64,000 nucleotides of DNA, from assembly GCF_027891095.1 (NCBI RefSeq), contig NZ_JAQIIO010000003.1, forward strand, positions 411,252-475,251, in the 5' to 3' direction. Shown here in pieces: positions 18,138 through 27,914 of this stretch. The notes below the pieces were generated by a model. The model saw nothing but the letters and a program-made list of their open reading frames with translations. It did not search any database and was not told the origin of the DNA. The stretch comes from Aliiroseovarius salicola (GTDB lineage Bacteria > Pseudomonadota > Alphaproteobacteria > Rhodobacterales > Rhodobacteraceae). Made by a program: the position numbers and the translations under genes. Numbering within the stretch: position 1 is the first letter of the stretch; every line of letters starts with the position of its first letter.

Positions 18138-18923
18138 ATGGGTTACGAAACGATTTCGATTTCAATGGATGAGCGTGGCGTGGCCACCTTGCTTTTGGAT
18201 CGCGCGGAAAAGCACAACGCTATGTCGGCGCAGATGATCGAGGAACTGACCGATGCAGCCCACAAGCTTGGCGTGGATCACAATGTTCGTGTGGTGATCC
18301 TGACCGGTGATGGCAAGAGCTTTTGTGCCGGTGGCGATCTGCGCTGGATGCAGGATCAGATGGCCGCCGATCCGGTCACGCGTGGGGTTGAGGCGAAAAA
18401 GCTCGCCATGATGCTCAATGCGTTGAATACCATGCCGAAACCATTGATTGCGCGGGTACAGGGACAGGCCTTTGGCGGAGGGGTCGGTATGGCGTCGGTC
18501 AGCGACATCGCTATCGGTGTGGAAGGCGCAAAATTTGGTCTGACCGAAACGCGACTGGGGTTGATCCCGGCCACCATTGGTCCCTATGTCCTGGCCCGTC
18601 TGGGCGAGGCGATGGCGCGGCGTGTCTTCATGTCAGCGCGAATTTTTGATGCTGAAGAGGCGGTCACACTGGGTCTCTTGGCAAAAGCGGTGGAAGCAGA
18701 TGATCTGGACGCAGCGGTGGAAGCCGAGGTGAAGCCATATCTCAGTTGCGCCCCCGGTGCTGTGGCCGAGGCCAAGGCCCTGGCCCGCCGTCTCGGACCA
18801 CCGATCACCGAAGAGATCATCGATGAGACCATCGCCGGTCTGGTATCGCGCTGGGAAAGCCCCGAGGCGCAGGATGGCATTGCAGCTTTTTTCGCCAAGG
18901 AAAAACCTAGGTGGCAAATGTGA
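18138..18923 (+). CDS. liuC: Enoyl-CoA hydratase family; likely methylglutaconyl-CoA hydratase
   Basis: A 261-residue crotonase-fold protein 2 bp after mvaB. Oxyanion-hole segments are AGGDLRWM and QAFGGGVGMASVSDIAIG; the C-terminal TRLGLIPATIGPYVLARLGEA is usual. Position within ivd-mccBA-mvaB points to 3-methylglutaconyl-CoA hydration to HMG-CoA, completing the pathway leucine to acetoacetate plus acetyl-CoA. Sequence alone would only say enoyl-CoA hydratase. It is the last gene before the terminator at 19017-19052. Confidence 0.9.
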   Translation: MGYETISISMDERGVATLLLDRAEKHNAMSAQMIEELTDAAHKLGVDHNVRVVILTGDGKSFCAGGDLRWMQDQMAADPVTRGVEAKKLAMMLNALNTMPKPLIARVQGQAFGGGVGMASVSDIAIGVEGAKFGLTETRLGLIPATIGPYVLARLGEAMARRVFMSARIFDAEEAVTLGLLAKAVEADDLDAAVEAEVKPYLSCAPGAVAEAKALARRLGPPITEEIIDETIAGLVSRWESPEAQDGIAAFFAKEKPRWQM

Positions 18924-19016
18924 ATGGAAAGGGGGCGGCCTCAATCCCGAGTGTTTTGCTTGTGATTAGGGCGGGTGAGTCTCTTTTCAACCCCAAAAAG
19001 CGACATCGTTGCAAAA

Positions 19017-19052
19017 AGGAGATGGCCATCACGGCACATCTCCTATTTTTTT
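19017..19052 (+). terminator. Strong rho-independent terminator after leucine operon
   Basis: AGGAGATG (19017-19024), 12-base loop, CATCTCCT (19037-19044), then A and seven Ts, flanked 5' by an A-run that extends the stem. It closes the 11254-18923 operon. Confidence 0.9.
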
Positions 19053-19276
19053 GATTAACAGGTGATGAAACTGACCATTTTTGTGGGGTTAAAAAACCTC
19101 AAAAAATCTCCGGAAACCCCTGTTAAACAAGGATATGCTTCACAGGTGAGACAATGTGACGGACTTTTATAACACAGTTTGAATAATTGACCCGCTCGGT
19201 TGACCCGACAACAGTGCGGCGGTAAACCGCACATAGCTAGCGAAATGTGGATTAAACCACATAAAAGGAGCCACAC
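19053..19276 (+). promoter_or_regulatory. nuo operon leader with tandem TTGACCC and two inverted repeats
   Basis: The 353-bp gap 18924-19276 holds no gene; after the terminator it is AT-richer. Two TTGACC boxes 13 bp apart (19187-19192 and 19200-19205) can serve as -35 elements; the second has TAAACC at 17 bp. Downstream are GTGCGG-N7-CCGCAC (19214-19232) and ATGTGG-ATTAAA-CCACAT (19245-19262), the latter ending immediately before the AAAAGGAG of nuoA. These could be operators or leader stem-loops. The placing is seen; the function is inferred. Confidence 0.5.
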
Positions 19277-19642
19277 GTGGAAGACCTTCTCAGGGAATAT
19301 CTCCCGATCATCATTTTCCTCGGACTTGCCATCATTATCGGTCTCGTACTGATCATCGCTGCCGTTGTCCTGGCTGTCCGCAACCCCGATCCCGAAAAAC
19401 TCAGCGCTTACGAATGTGGTTTCAACGCATTTGATGACGCACGGATGAAGTTCGACAGCCGGTTTTATCTGGTGGCGATCCTATTCATCATTTTCGATTT
19501 GGAAATCGCCTTCCTGTTCCCTTGGGCCGTGGCCTTCAAGGGCGTCGGGCTGGTTGGCTTCTGGTCGATGATGGTGTTCCTCGCCGTGTTGACCATTGGC
19601 TTTGCCTATGAGTGGAAGAAAGGGGCGCTCGAATGGGAGTGA
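19277..19642 (+). CDS. nuoA: NADH-quinone oxidoreductase subunit A
   Basis: A 121-residue membrane subunit of complex I with three transmembrane helices and the conserved matrix-side loop [39 protein letters not shown], including the invariant YECG. GTG start with AAAAGGAG upstream. NuoA helps form the quinone-site region next to NuoH, NuoB and NuoD. First gene of the 14-subunit operon; it overlaps nuoB by 10 bp. Confidence 0.97.
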   Translation: MEDLLREYLPIIIFLGLAIIIGLVLIIAAVVLAVRNPDPEKLSAYECGFNAFDDARMKFDSRFYLVAILFIIFDLEIAFLFPWAVAFKGVGLVGFWSMMVFLAVLTIGFAYEWKKGALEWE

Positions 19643-20166
19643 TGACCGGAGCAAACACGGCGCAGGGCGACCGTGAACACGCCACCCGTCTGCTGAATGA
19701 TCAGCTGGCGGATAAGGGATTTTTGCTGACCACAACCGATGACATCATCAACTGGGCCCGCACCGGGTCACTGCACTGGATGACCTTTGGTCTGGCGTGT
19801 TGCGCTGTTGAGATGATGCATGCTTCGATGCCACGTTATGATCTTGAGCGCTACGGGGTCGCCCCGCGTGCTTCCCCGCGTCAGTCGGACGTGATGATCG
19901 TGGCAGGGACGCTGACCAACAAGATGGCGCCGGCGCTGCGTAAGGTTTACGACCAGATGCCAGATCCTCGCTACGTGATCTCTATGGGATCCTGTGCAAA
20001 CGGTGGCGGCTACTACCACTATTCCTATTCGGTTGTGCGCGGCTGTGACCGCATCGTGCCGGTTGACGTCTATGTGCCCGGCTGCCCGCCGACGGCAGAG
20101 GCGCTGGTATACGGCATCCTGCAGCTGCAACGCAAAATCCGCCGCACCGGCACGATTGTGAGGTAA
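19633..20166 (+). CDS. nuoB: NADH-quinone oxidoreductase subunit B
   Basis: A 177-residue peripheral subunit carrying cluster N2, the last Fe-S centre before quinone. The four ligands are visible: the adjacent Cys pair in [10 protein letters not shown], Cys in [22 protein letters not shown] and the [11 protein letters not shown]ys. Two starts are possible: 19633 with AGGGG at good spacing, overlapping nuoA by 10 bp, or the ATG at 19642 (MTGANTAQ), closer to the usual family N-terminus but with poor SD spacing. Confidence 0.96.
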   Translation: MGVMTGANTAQGDREHATRLLNDQLADKGFLLTTTDDIINWARTGSLHWMTFGLACCAVEMMHASMPRYDLERYGVAPRASPRQSDVMIVAGTLTNKMAPALRKVYDQMPDPRYVISMGSCANGGGYYHYSYSVVRGCDRIVPVDVYVPGCPPTAEALVYGILQLQRKIRRTGTIVR

Positions 20167-20169
20167 GCG

Positions 20170-20778
20170 ATGAGTGAAGCCCTGAATGAACTTGGAGCGA
20201 CGCTGGAAGCAAAGCGCCCAGATTGTGTGCTGAGCTGGGAGGTTGCCTATGGCGAGCTGAACGTGAACGTTCCGCTCTCGGCCATCCCTTCCTTCATCGA
20301 ATTTCTGAAGACTGACAAAGCCTGCAAGTTTTCGAGCCTAGTGGATTTAACCGCCGTGGATTACCCGTCACGCGAAGAGCGTTTCGACGTGGTTTACCAC
20401 TTCCTGTCGATGTACACCAACCAGCGCATCCGCGTGAAAGTGGCCGTGCGCGAAGAAGAAATGGTGCCCTCGATCACCGAGGTTCACCCCTCGGCGGGAT
20501 GGTTCGAACGCGAAGTCTTTGACATGTTCGGCATCCTTTTTTCCGGGCACCCGGATCTGCGCCGCCTGCTGACCGACTATGGTTTCCGCGGCTATCCGCT
20601 GCGCAAGGACTTCCCGACCACCGGTTATACTGAAGTGCGCTATGACGAGGTCGAGAAACGTGTGGTCTATGAACCTGTGTCACTCACTCAGGACTACCGC
20701 CAGTTTGACTTCATGTCGCCATGGGAAGGGGCTGATTACATCCTGCCCGGCGATGAGAAAACCGACGAGGCAAAATGA
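20170..20778 (+). CDS. nuoC: NADH-quinone oxidoreductase subunit C
   Basis: A 202-residue 30-kDa subunit of the complex I connecting module. Signature [22 protein letters not shown] and [48 protein letters not shown] are canonical. It is separate from NuoD, as usual outside the enterobacteria. The TGA stop overlaps the start of a small ORF (20775). Confidence 0.97.
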   Translation: MSEALNELGATLEAKRPDCVLSWEVAYGELNVNVPLSAIPSFIEFLKTDKACKFSSLVDLTAVDYPSREERFDVVYHFLSMYTNQRIRVKVAVREEEMVPSITEVHPSAGWFEREVFDMFGILFSGHPDLRRLLTDYGFRGYPLRKDFPTTGYTEVRYDEVEKRVVYEPVSLTQDYRQFDFMSPWEGADYILPGDEKTDEAK

Positions 20779-20915
20779 TGGCTCTGCTGATTGAATTCAT
20801 CGAGCTATTCACAGCTTCGATCCTGCTGCTTGGGGCATCACCCTTTTTTAAAACAAGCTGCGGATCACCTTTTAAGGTGAAAATCACCACGAAAGATTGG
20901 GGAAAGCGCCAATGA
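20775..20915 (+). CDS. Possible 46-residue membrane microprotein between nuoC and nuoD
   Basis: An ORF filling the nuoC-nuoD gap exactly: its ATG overlaps the nuoC TGA (AATGATG) and its TGA overlaps the nuoD ATG (ATGATG). GAGG lies 5-6 bp before the start. The product begins [20 protein letters not shown], a plausible single transmembrane helix, with a basic tail ending [11 protein letters not shown]. Against this, the same stretch contains TCACCTT-TT-AAGGTGA (20865-20880), so it may be only a structured spacer. Not recognised as a known family. Confidence 0.4.
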   Translation: MMALLIEFIELFTASILLLGASPFFKTSCGSPFKVKITTKDWGKRQ

Positions 20916-22135
20916 TGGACGGAACCAAAGGCTTCAACGACGCCGAGACCGGCGAACAGAAGATCCGCAACTTCAACATCAACTTTGGCCCGCAACACCC
21001 GGCGGCACACGGCGTGCTTCGGATGGTGCTGGAGCTGGATGGTGAGATTGTGGAGCGCGCTGACCCGCATATCGGCCTGCTGCATCGCGGCACCGAAAAG
21101 CTGATGGAAAGCCGCACCTATCTGCAAAACCTGCCCTATTTCGACCGGCTCGATTACGTGGCCCCGATGAACCAGGAACATGCCTGGTGTCTGGCCATTG
21201 AAAAGCTGACCGGTGTAGAAGTGCCGCGCCGCGGCCAGTTGATCCGCGTGCTCTTCTCCGAGATTGGCCGGATCCTGAACCACCTTCTGAACATCACCAC
21301 GCAGGCCATGGACGTGGGCGCGCTGACGCCGCCGCTCTGGGGCTTTGAAGAGCGTGAAAAGCTGATGATCTTCTACGAGCGCGCCTGTGGTGCCCGCCTG
21401 CATGCCAACTATTTCCGTCCCGGTGGTGTGCATCAGGACCTGCCGCCGGAGCTGATCGACGACATCGAAACCTGGGCCAATGAGTTCCCGGAGAAGATCG
21501 CCGATATCGACGGGCTGCTGACCGAAAACCGTATCTTCAAACAGCGTAACGCCGATATCGGTGTAGTGAATGAAGAAGACATTCTGAATTGGGGCTATTC
21601 GGGCGTGATGGTCCGTGGTTCGGGCCTCGCCTGGGATTTGCGCCGTGCGCAACCTTATGAATGTTATGACGAATTCGAGTTCCAGATCCCAGTGGGTAAA
21701 AATGGCGACTGTTATGACCGTTACCTCGTCCGCATGGAAGAGATGCGCCAGTCGCTGAAGATCATGCATCAGGCGATCGAGAAATTGCGCGCTCCCGAAG
21801 GGCAGGGCGACGTTCTGGCCCGTGGCAAGCTGACTCCGCCTAATCGCAGCGACATGAAGCGCGACATGGAAAGTCTGATCCACCACTTCAAGCTTTACAC
21901 CGAAGGGTTCAAGGTTCCGGCCGGCGAAGTTTACGCCGCTGTGGAAGCCCCGAAAGGTGAGTTCGGCGTCTATCTCGTCTCGGATGGGTCGAACAAACCC
22001 TACCGCGCCAAGATCCGCGCGCCGGGGTATCTGCACCTTCAGTCGATGGATTATGTGGCCGGTGGCCACCAGCTCGCCGACGTCGCCGCCATCATCGGCA
22101 CCATGGATATCGTGTTTGGGGAGATCGACCGCTAA
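20912..22135 (+). CDS. nuoD: NADH-quinone oxidoreductase subunit D
   Basis: A 407-residue 49-kDa subunit that lines the quinone-binding pocket with NuoB. Family signatures: [24 protein letters not shown] with the quinone-binding His, [14 protein letters not shown], and [14 protein letters not shown]. It ends ...[13 protein letters not shown], the invariant NuoD C-terminus. Start is one of two adjacent ATGs, overlapping the preceding small ORF; GGGGAAA is upstream. The TAA overlaps nuoE ATG by 1 bp. Confidence 0.98.
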   Translation: MMDGTKGFNDAETGEQKIRNFNINFGPQHPAAHGVLRMVLELDGEIVERADPHIGLLHRGTEKLMESRTYLQNLPYFDRLDYVAPMNQEHAWCLAIEKLTGVEVPRRGQLIRVLFSEIGRILNHLLNITTQAMDVGALTPPLWGFEEREKLMIFYERACGARLHANYFRPGGVHQDLPPELIDDIETWANEFPEKIADIDGLLTENRIFKQRNADIGVVNEEDILNWGYSGVMVRGSGLAWDLRRAQPYECYDEFEFQIPVGKNGDCYDRYLVRMEEMRQSLKIMHQAIEKLRAPEGQGDVLARGKLTPPNRSDMKRDMESLIHHFKLYTEGFKVPAGEVYAAVEAPKGEFGVYLVSDGSNKPYRAKIRAPGYLHLQSMDYVAGGHQLADVAAIIGTMDIVFGEIDR

Positions 22136-23262
22136 TGCTCCGCCGTCTGCATCATGAACAGCCCGAAAGCTTTGCTTTCACCGCCGCCAACCTTGCTTGG
22201 GCGGAAGGGCAGATCACCAAATATCCCGAAGGGCGTCAGGCCTCTGCGGTTATTCCGCTTTTGTGGCGTGCCCAGGAACAGGAAGGCTGGCTTTCGAAGC
22301 CGGCAATTGAAGCCATCGCCGACATGCTCGGCATGGCCTATATCCGCGTGCTGGAAGTGGCGTCTTTCTACTTCATGTTCCAACTGCAACCGGTTGGCTC
22401 CGTCGCTCATATCCAGATCTGTGGCACCACGTCCTGCATGATCTGCGGCGCGGAAGACCTGATTGCCGTCTGTCGCGAAAAGATCGCCGACAAGCCGCAT
22501 CAACTCTCGGAAGATGGCAAGTTCAGCTGGGAAGAGGTTGAGTGCCTCGGTTCCTGCACCAACGCCCCGATGGCGCAGATTGGCAAAGATTACTACGAAG
22601 ATCTGACGGCCGAGGGTTTCGCCAAGATGATCGATGAGATGGCCGCCGGTCAGGTGCCGGTACCAGGCCCGCAGAACGGCCGTTACGCGGCCGAACCGCT
22701 TTCGGGTCTGACCTCGCTTACTGAATATGATAGCGGCAAGACCAAGTATAATGCGTCTGTGCAGCTTGCGACCGATATCGGTGACAGCATCAAACGGATC
22801 GATGGCACCGAAGTGCCGCTCTCGACACCTTGGCTGGGCAAGAACGCCACTGGCACCAAGGCGACCCCGCCGAAAGCTGCCGAAACCGGCAAACCTGCCA
22901 ACCAGCAGAAAAAACCTGCTGCAAAGAAGGCAAAAGCCGACAAGGCTGAAGCAGCCGCTCCTGCTGCAACCGGTAAGCCGAAAAAACCGCGCACCATGAA
23001 AGCGCCGCGCAAGGCGGGTGCCGATGATCTGAAGCAACTCAAGGGCGTTGGTCCGAAGCTGGAACAGACGCTCAATGAGTTGGGTTTCTGGCATTTCGAC
23101 CAGATCGCCAAATGGGGTGCGGATGAAATTGCCTGGGTGGATGACAACCTGAAATTCAAAGGCCGGATCGAACGCGATGGCTGGATCGAACAGGCCAAGA
23201 TCCTCGCGGAAGGCGGCGAGACCACGTTTTCGAACAAGGTCAAGAAGGGCGACGTCTATTAA
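22135..23262 (+). CDS. nuoE: NADH-quinone oxidoreductase subunit E with C-terminal helix-hairpin-helix extension
   Basis: A 375-residue subunit; the usual 24-kDa protein is about 160-240. The N-terminal thioredoxin-like domain (1-about 165) holds the 2Fe-2S N1a ligands CGTTSC and CLGSC. From about residue 235 there is a Lys/Ala/Pro-rich linker and at 295-365 a helix-hairpin-helix-type domain ([20 protein letters not shown], then [12 protein letters not shown]). Extended NuoE proteins occur in Rhodobacterales; what the tail binds is not known to me. It is 15 bp from the DUF5337 gene. Confidence 0.95.
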   Translation: MLRRLHHEQPESFAFTAANLAWAEGQITKYPEGRQASAVIPLLWRAQEQEGWLSKPAIEAIADMLGMAYIRVLEVASFYFMFQLQPVGSVAHIQICGTTSCMICGAEDLIAVCREKIADKPHQLSEDGKFSWEEVECLGSCTNAPMAQIGKDYYEDLTAEGFAKMIDEMAAGQVPVPGPQNGRYAAEPLSGLTSLTEYDSGKTKYNASVQLATDIGDSIKRIDGTEVPLSTPWLGKNATGTKATPPKAAETGKPANQQKKPAAKKAKADKAEAAAPAATGKPKKPRTMKAPRKAGADDLKQLKGVGPKLEQTLNELGFWHFDQIAKWGADEIAWVDDNLKFKGRIERDGWIEQAKILAEGGETTFSNKVKKGDVY

Positions 23263-23277
23263 GGACGGGATAAGGGA

Positions 23278-23511
23278 ATGACGATGGCACAAGATCCACA
23301 GAACAGCATTGGCCGGGAAGGGCGGTTGGCGGGCATCGTCATCGCCATGACCGGCGCGCTGTGGGTTGGTGCCTCCTGGGTCGGGAAAAGCCTCGATTGG
23401 TCCATGCGGACCATGGCTCTGGTGGATCTCATGGCCCTGGCCGGGTTCGTGTTTGGCCTGGTGGTAACATATCGGATCTGGCGCAAATCACGCCAGAATG
23501 ACGAAGGATAA
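23278..23511 (+). CDS. DUF5337 small membrane protein in nuo operon
   Basis: A 77-residue protein between nuoE and nuoF with two hydrophobic segments (LAGIVIAMTGALWVGASWVG and MALVDLMALAGFVFGLVV), then a basic tail ending RKSRQNDEG. This fits DUF5337, which I recall as found at this place in Rhodobacterales nuo operons. It has no residues suggesting a cofactor. It may be an assembly factor or an accessory subunit of complex I; this is inferred from position only. Confidence 0.8.
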   Translation: MTMAQDPQNSIGREGRLAGIVIAMTGALWVGASWVGKSLDWSMRTMALVDLMALAGFVFGLVVTYRIWRKSRQNDEG

Positions 23512-23517
23512 GAGCGA

Positions 23518-24813
23518 ATGCTGCAGGATAAAGACCGGATCTTTACCAACCTTTACGGCATGCACGACCGTACCCTTGCGGGTGCAAAAGCGCGTGGCCA
23601 TTGGGACGGCACAGCCGGGATCATCAAAAAAGGTCGTGACTGGATCATTGATCAGATGAAGGACTCGGGCCTGCGGGGCCGTGGTGGCGCGGGTTTCCCG
23701 ACCGGTCTGAAATGGTCGTTCATGCCAAAAGAAAGCGACGGTCGCCCGGCCTATCTGGTGATCAACGCGGATGAATCCGAGCCCGGCACCTGTAAAGACC
23801 GTGAGATCATGCGCCATGATCCGCATACGCTGATCGAAGGGGCGCTGATCGCGTCTTTCGCCATGAACGCCAACACCGCCTATATCTATATTCGCGGCGA
23901 GTTCATTCGTGAACGCGAAGCGCTTCAGGCTGCGATTGACGAAGCTTATGACGCGGGTCTTCTGGGCAAGAACGCTGCGAAATCCGGCTGGGATTTTGAC
24001 CTCTTCCTGCACCACGGGGCCGGCGCCTATATTTGTGGCGAGGAAACCGCTCTGCTGGAAAGCCTTGAGGGCAAAAAAGGCATGCCGCGCATGAAACCTC
24101 CTTTCCCGGCGGGCGCTGGTCTTTATGGCTGCCCGACCACGGTGAACAACGTGGAATCGATTGCTGTTGTGCCGACCATCCTGCGCCGAGGCCCTTCGTG
24201 GTTTGCAGGGTTTGGCCGTCCGAACAACGCGGGCACCAAACTGTTTGGCATCTCGGGTCACGTGAACAACCCCTGTGTGGTTGAAGAAGCTATGTCGATC
24301 TCGTTTGAAGAGCTGATCGACAAACATTGCGGCGGCATTCGCGGCGGCTGGGATAATCTCAAAGCCGTGATCCCCGGTGGTTCGTCGGTGCCCTGTGTAA
24401 CCGGCGAAAACATGCGCGAAGCGATCATGGATTTTGATTATCTGCGCAATGAGCTGGGCTCGGGTCTGGGTACCGCTGCCGTCATTGTGATGGACAAGCA
24501 GACTGACATCATCAAAGCGATTTGGCGCTTGTCGAAATTCTATAAACACGAAAGCTGCGGGCAGTGTACCCCGTGCCGCGAAGGCACCGGCTGGATGATG
24601 CGCGTGATGGATCGCCTGATGCGCGGTGAAGCCGAGGTCGAGGAAATCGACATGCTGTGGGACGTGACCAAGCAGGTCGAAGGCCACACCATCTGTGCTT
24701 TGGGTGATGCGGCTGCATGGCCGATCCAGGGCCTGATCCGCAACTTCCGCGATGAGATCGAAGATCGCATCCGGGTGAACAAACAAGGTAAAGCCAGCCT
24801 CGCGGCAGAGTAA
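23518..24813 (+). CDS. nuoF: NADH-quinone oxidoreductase subunit F
   Basis: A 431-residue 51-kDa subunit, the entry point of electrons: binds NADH, FMN and cluster N3. [13 protein letters not shown] and the following [16 protein letters not shown] form the NADH/FMN site; [12 protein letters not shown] is also canonical. The 4Fe-4S N3 ligands are in [13 protein letters not shown] and the distal Cys in [13 protein letters not shown]. Length is normal. Followed by a 145-bp structured gap, unusual in this tightly packed operon. Confidence 0.98.
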   Translation: MLQDKDRIFTNLYGMHDRTLAGAKARGHWDGTAGIIKKGRDWIIDQMKDSGLRGRGGAGFPTGLKWSFMPKESDGRPAYLVINADESEPGTCKDREIMRHDPHTLIEGALIASFAMNANTAYIYIRGEFIREREALQAAIDEAYDAGLLGKNAAKSGWDFDLFLHHGAGAYICGEETALLESLEGKKGMPRMKPPFPAGAGLYGCPTTVNNVESIAVVPTILRRGPSWFAGFGRPNNAGTKLFGISGHVNNPCVVEEAMSISFEELIDKHCGGIRGGWDNLKAVIPGGSSVPCVTGENMREAIMDFDYLRNELGSGLGTAAVIVMDKQTDIIKAIWRLSKFYKHESCGQCTPCREGTGWMMRVMDRLMRGEAEVEEIDMLWDVTKQVEGHTICALGDAAAWPIQGLIRNFRDEIEDRIRVNKQGKASLAAE

Positions 24814-24854
24814 TACGGGTAGTAGAGACGTCAGATGACACTGAAGATGCAACC

Positions 24855-24953
24855 ACATAATAGCTTGAAAGCGGGCGAAAATTCGCCCGTCGAAGCTATG
24901 TGTTATTGCATGACAGTGGCTGCTCTCCCCATCTCCTTTCTAATGAAAGGAGA
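24855..24953 (+). promoter_or_regulatory. RNA hairpins between nuoF and the DUF5333 gene, one hiding its ribosome site
   Basis: Hairpin 1: ATAGCTT (24860-24866) pairs with AAGCTAT (24893-24899) around an inner CGGGCGAA-AA-TTCGCCCG (about 24872-24889). Hairpin 2: TCTCCTTTC (24932-24940), loop TAAT, GAAAGGAGA (24945-24953), a perfect 9-bp stem whose 3' arm is the Shine-Dalgarno of the gene starting at 24959. Hairpin 1 has no T-run and may protect or process the long message; hairpin 2 would limit translation. Structure is seen in sequence; effect is inferred. Confidence 0.6.
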
Positions 24954-24958
24954 GTTTA

Positions 24959-25369
24959 ATGAGTAAACTGACATCACTTCTGGCTGGCCTCTTTTTTGCG
25001 GGAACCGCCACGGCGGCAACAGCAGTGGACTATACAGCGATGCGGCAAGATGCCCGCGTGCATGATGAGCTTTTGGGCGCTTCGATTGCCTATCTGATCG
25101 ATGAGAATTGCCAGGATCTCAAACTGCGCAAATTTCGTCTCTTCAACAAGGCGATGGCGTTGCAGTCTTATGCCCGCGGACTTGGCTACTCTTTCCGCGA
25201 GATCACTGCTTACGTGGACAGCAAAATAGAACAGGACCGGTTTCGGGCGATTGCCGAACCGATGCTGGCCGAAATGGGTGCCCGTAAGGGCAATGAAGAT
25301 AGTTACTGCGCGGCGGGCCGCGCGGAAATGGAAAAGGGTTCTTTTGCAGGCAAGTTGCTGACGGATTGA
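24959..25369 (+). CDS. Secreted DUF5333 protein in nuo operon
   Basis: A 136-residue exported protein: signal peptide MSKLTSLLAGLFFAGTATAA (cleavage about residue 20-23), then a mostly helical mature domain with two Cys (DENCQDLKL and DSYCAAGRAEM) that could pair in the periplasm. It matches DUF5333 as I recall it, a family of Rhodobacterales nuo operons. Helical segment GYSFREITAYVDSKIEQDRFRA is prominent. No enzyme motif. Its strong SD lies in a 9-bp hairpin. Role in complex I assembly or stability would be inference. Confidence 0.78.
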   Translation: MSKLTSLLAGLFFAGTATAATAVDYTAMRQDARVHDELLGASIAYLIDENCQDLKLRKFRLFNKAMALQSYARGLGYSFREITAYVDSKIEQDRFRAIAEPMLAEMGARKGNEDSYCAAGRAEMEKGSFAGKLLTD

Positions 25370-25444
25370 CGTCGCACATTGCAGGCAGGGGCCAATAAAA
25401 AGGGCAGGGGGCACAGACCCCTTGCAGAATGAAAAGGGACCGTG

Positions 25445-27463
25445 ATGAGCGACCTGAAAAAGATCGTCATTGACGATATGGAAGTCGAAGTGGATGGCGC
25501 AATGACGCTGATCCAGGCTTGTGAGGTAGCGGGCGTGGAAGTGCCGCGCTTCTGTTATCACGAGCGCCTCTCGATTGCCGGCAACTGTCGTATGTGCCTT
25601 GTCGAGGTTGTGGGTGGCCCACCCAAGCCCGCTGCAAGCTGCGCCATGCAGGTGCGCGATCTGCGTCCCGGTCCCGAAGGCCAACCGCCGGTGGTGAAAA
25701 CCAAGTCTCCGATGGTCAAGAAAGCCCGCGAAGGTGTGATGGAGTTCATGCTCATCAACCACCCGCTGGACTGTCCAATCTGCGATCAGGGTGGCGAATG
25801 TGATCTGCAGGATCAGGCCGTGGCTTACGGTCTGTCCGGTTCGCGTTTCAAAGAACAGAAACGCGCGGTGGATGATCTGGACCTTGGTCCGCTGGTCTCG
25901 ACCACCATGACACGCTGCATTTCATGCACCCGTTGCGTGCGGTTTACTTCTGAGATCGCTGGCATCAACCAAATGGGCCAGACCGGCCGTGGCGAAGATG
26001 CCGAGATCACCAGCTATCTGAACCAGACGCTCGACAGCAACCTGCAGGGCAACATCATTGATCTCTGCCCGGTTGGCGCGCTGACCTCGAAGCCTTATGC
26101 CTTTACCGCCCGTCCGTGGGAACTGGCCAAAACCGAAACCATCGACGTGATGGATGCGCTTGGGTCTAACATCCGCGTGGACACCAAGGGCCGCGAAGTG
26201 AAACGCATTCTGCCGCGCAACCATGATGGTGTGAACGAGGAATGGATTTCGGATAAGACCCGTTTCATCTGGGACGGGCTGCGTCGTCAGCGTCTGGACA
26301 CCCCTTACATCCGCGAAAACGGCAAGCTGCGCAAAGCCAGCTGGGGCGAAGCCCTCACCGCCGCCGCAAGCGCGATGAAAGACAAAAAGGTCGCCGGTCT
26401 GATTGGTGATCTGGCCAACGTCGAAATGGCCTATTCGCTGAAAACCTTGATCGAAGGTCTGGGTGGCAAGGTTGAATGCCGCGTCGACAACGCGCGCCTG
26501 CCTACCGACAACCGTTCGGGTTATGTGGGCAACGCGTCGATCGAAGACATCGACAATGCGAAATTCATCCAACTGATCGGCACCAATCCTCGGGTGGAAG
26601 CTCCGGTTCTGAATGCACGTATCCGCAAGGCATGGCTGAAGGGCGCTGAAGTGGGTCTGGTGGGTGAAGCCGCGGACCTGACTTATGAATACGCGCATGT
26701 GGGCAATGACCGTGCCGCGCTGGATAGCCTGCTGGGCAAAGACTACGGCGCAGTGAAAGACGCGCCGAGCGTTGTGATTGTTGGCATGGGTGCTCTGCGC
26801 GAAGCTGACGGTCTGGCCGTTCTCGCAGCTGCGATGAAACTGGCTGAAGATACCGGCTCTAAGCTGATGGTTCTGCACACCGCCGCTGGCCGTGTGGGTG
26901 CGCTGGATGTGGGGGCCGTGACCGAAGGTGGGATCGAAGCCGCCACCCATGACGCTGAAGTGATCTTCAACATGGGTGCCGATGAGATCGATATCGATGC
27001 AGGCCCCACAGTGATCTACATGGGTAGCCATGGGGACCGTGGCGCGATGCGTGCCGACATCATCCTGCCCGGTGCCGCCTACACCGAAGAAGGTGGTCTT
27101 TTCGTGAACACCGAAGGTCGCCCGCAACTGGCACAACGTGCTGCCTTCCCGGTGGGTGAGGCCAAGGAAAACTGGGCGATCTTGCGCGCATTGTCGGCAG
27201 AACTGGGCCAGACCCTTCCATGGGACAGCCTCGCAGGTCTGCGACAGGCGATGGTCGGCGCCGTGCCGCATCTGGCACAGATCGATCAGGTTGTGGAAAA
27301 CGAATGGCAACCGCTGACCACAGGTACGCTGGGCAAAGCCAGCTTCCGCTATGTGATTGGTGATTTCTATCTGACCAACCCGATTGCACGGGCGTCAGAA
27401 GTGATGGCAGAGCTTTCGGCCAACGCGCGCGCGCGTCAGGCTGAAAAGATTGCAGCTGAGTAA
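25445..27463 (+). CDS. nuoG: NADH-quinone oxidoreductase subunit G
   Basis: A 672-residue 75-kDa subunit with several Fe-S clusters. N1b: [20 protein letters not shown] plus a distal Cys (SCAMQV); N5: the His/Cys set in [19 protein letters not shown]4: TRCISCTRC with a distal [11 protein letters not shown]. The C-terminal molybdopterin-oxidoreductase-like domain (from about residue 215) lacks metal cofactor and has [24 protein letters not shown]. Start taken at 25445; an in-frame GTG directly precedes it. Confidence 0.97.
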   Translation: MSDLKKIVIDDMEVEVDGAMTLIQACEVAGVEVPRFCYHERLSIAGNCRMCLVEVVGGPPKPAASCAMQVRDLRPGPEGQPPVVKTKSPMVKKAREGVMEFMLINHPLDCPICDQGGECDLQDQAVAYGLSGSRFKEQKRAVDDLDLGPLVSTTMTRCISCTRCVRFTSEIAGINQMGQTGRGEDAEITSYLNQTLDSNLQGNIIDLCPVGALTSKPYAFTARPWELAKTETIDVMDALGSNIRVDTKGREVKRILPRNHDGVNEEWISDKTRFIWDGLRRQRLDTPYIRENGKLRKASWGEALTAAASAMKDKKVAGLIGDLANVEMAYSLKTLIEGLGGKVECRVDNARLPTDNRSGYVGNASIEDIDNAKFIQLIGTNPRVEAPVLNARIRKAWLKGAEVGLVGEAADLTYEYAHVGNDRAALDSLLGKDYGAVKDAPSVVIVGMGALREADGLAVLAAAMKLAEDTGSKLMVLHTAAGRVGALDVGAVTEGGIEAATHDAEVIFNMGADEIDIDAGPTVIYMGSHGDRGAMRADIILPGAAYTEEGGLFVNTEGRPQLAQRAAFPVGEAKENWAILRALSAELGQTLPWDSLAGLRQAMVGAVPHLAQIDQVVENEWQPLTTGTLGKASFRYVIGDFYLTNPIARASEVMAELSANARARQAEKIAAE

Positions 27464-27483
27464 AGACAGGACGGGATCCCAAC

Positions 27484-27900
27484 ATGTTCGAGGCAGCGAT
27501 ACAGGCAAAGATGGCAGGGGCGGCGATGCTGACCCTTCTGTCGGCGTGTGTGCAGCCCACAGAACAGACTGAATATGCAAAAGCACCGTTTACCCCGGAA
27601 TATCTGGGGATCGAAACACAGCTTTTGGACGGGGATCTGGTCAATTTCCGCGTCGCCATGAAAGGTGCGCGCGGACAGGAAGATGTGGCGGGGTATGCAC
27701 GTTGTGCGGCCGCGCAATATGCGCTCATTCGGGGGTACGGATTTGCCCGCCATGTGCGCACCACAGTAGATGAAAACGGCAAGCGCTGGACAGGCGATGC
27801 GGCTTATGTGATTTCGGCCGCCCTTCCTGATGGGATCAAGACCATCGATGCGGAAGTGACTGTGCAGAATTGTCTTGAAAACGGAATACCGACGGTCTGA
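27484..27900 (+). CDS. Putative lipoprotein in nuo operon
   Basis: A 138-residue protein with an N-terminal hydrophobic stretch ending in lipobox LLSAC (Cys 22), so probably a lipoprotein anchored in a membrane of the envelope. The mature part contains LVNFRVAMKGARGQEDVAGYARCAAAQYALIRGYGFARHVRT and VQNCLENG, with two more Cys that may form a disulfide. I know it only as a conserved unknown between nuoG and nuoH in this group. It is 20 bp from nuoG and 14 bp from nuoH. Confidence 0.75.
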   Translation: MFEAAIQAKMAGAAMLTLLSACVQPTEQTEYAKAPFTPEYLGIETQLLDGDLVNFRVAMKGARGQEDVAGYARCAAAQYALIRGYGFARHVRTTVDENGKRWTGDAAYVISAALPDGIKTIDAEVTVQNCLENGIPTV

Positions 27901-27914
27901 GGGCATGAAGAGAT

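Noticed and set aside
19055..19276. Minus-strand open frame of 73 codons in the nuo leader
   Set aside because: It overlaps the nuo promoter region and inverted repeats, is Cys-rich without pattern, has no ribosome site and no neighbour to couple with.
20711..22069. Long minus-strand frame opposite nuoD (and similar ones opposite nuoF, nuoG, mccA and nuoL/M)
   Set aside because: They are the mirror of GC-rich coding on the other strand, with His/Gln/Ala-biased sequence and no known domain; the plus-strand genes are certain.
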